From NCBI RefSeq assembly GCF_017052585.1, contig NZ_JAFFHZ010000001.1, positions 4,154,001-4,218,000 of the forward strand: a DNA stretch of 64,000 nt, in the 5' to 3' direction. This document shows, one piece after another, positions 63,848-64,000 of the stretch; position 1 is the stretch's first letter, and every line of letters starts with the position of its first letter. The notes beneath the pieces were generated by a model. That model was given only the letters and a program-made list of their open reading frames with translations. It was not told the origin of the DNA and did no database searches. The translations under genes were made by a program, and so were the position numbers. The DNA is from Paenibacillus apiarius (GTDB taxonomy: Bacteria > Bacillota > Bacilli > Paenibacillales > Paenibacillaceae).

Positions 63848-64000
<153 letters not shown>

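Overview
The window looks like a chromosomal segment of a spore-forming Bacillota, most likely Paenibacillus or a close relative. Evidence: moderate G+C, strong AAGGAGG-type ribosome sites, frequent GTG/TTG starts, sigma-A promoters, intrinsic terminators, and gene families typical of Bacillales (BmrCD, OpuA with GbsR, YdbS/YdbT, HelD, a DUF2642-like coat protein). No rRNA, tRNA, phage or intact transposase was seen.

Layout. 1-5.4 kb (minus): heterodimeric multidrug ABC exporter bmrC-bmrD behind a promoter, a short leader peptide and an intrinsic attenuator; then the bifunctional NAD(P)HX repair enzyme. 5.5-9.7 kb: DUF441 membrane protein, pyrrolidone-carboxylate peptidase, HelD, a coat-like protein. 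9.8-13.7 kb: opuA glycine-betaine importer with divergent gbsR. 13.9-26.3 kb: regulators, hemolysin-III protein, an Rrf2 regulator and a DOPA-dioxygenase-like gene sharing a matching palindrome, a secreted M9 collagenase, a chemoreceptor and a MATE-like exporter.

26.3-35.2 kb is a potassium / c-di-AMP island. Three ydaO-type (c-di-AMP) riboswitches lie within about 1.1 kb. Two are in tandem on the plus strand, each with its own intrinsic terminator, ahead of a 36-codon membrane-peptide gene and kdpF-kdpA-kdpB-kdpC. The third faces the other way, towards a 132-residue protein that resembles only the N-terminal domain of enolase-superfamily enzymes. The cluster ends with a 773-residue protein made of two KdpD-type sensor units in tandem, with no histidine kinase; the first unit has altered nucleotide-binding motifs. 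The arrangement suggests c-di-AMP control both of kdp transcription and, by inference, through the KdpD/USP-like protein.

35.2-48 kb: LysR regulator divergent from a C45-type acyltransferase, an AraC/GyrI regulator, a TPM-domain protein with an S/G/N/W-rich tail, small hypotheticals, a serine-beta-lactamase-like protein, a decayed luciferase-family pseudogene, and a DASS anion symporter with a cre-like site.

48-64 kb is a type I-C CRISPR-Cas region. Two arrays with the same 32-nt repeat and related leaders flank a roughly 3 kb A+T-rich segment holding an ABC exporter pair, an M16-peptidase remnant and a candidate small peptide. After array 2 come ydbS, a frameshifted ydbT, a WYL regulator with an in-frame stop, then cas3, cas5c, cas8c, cas7c, cas4, cas1 and the start of cas2, cut by the window end.
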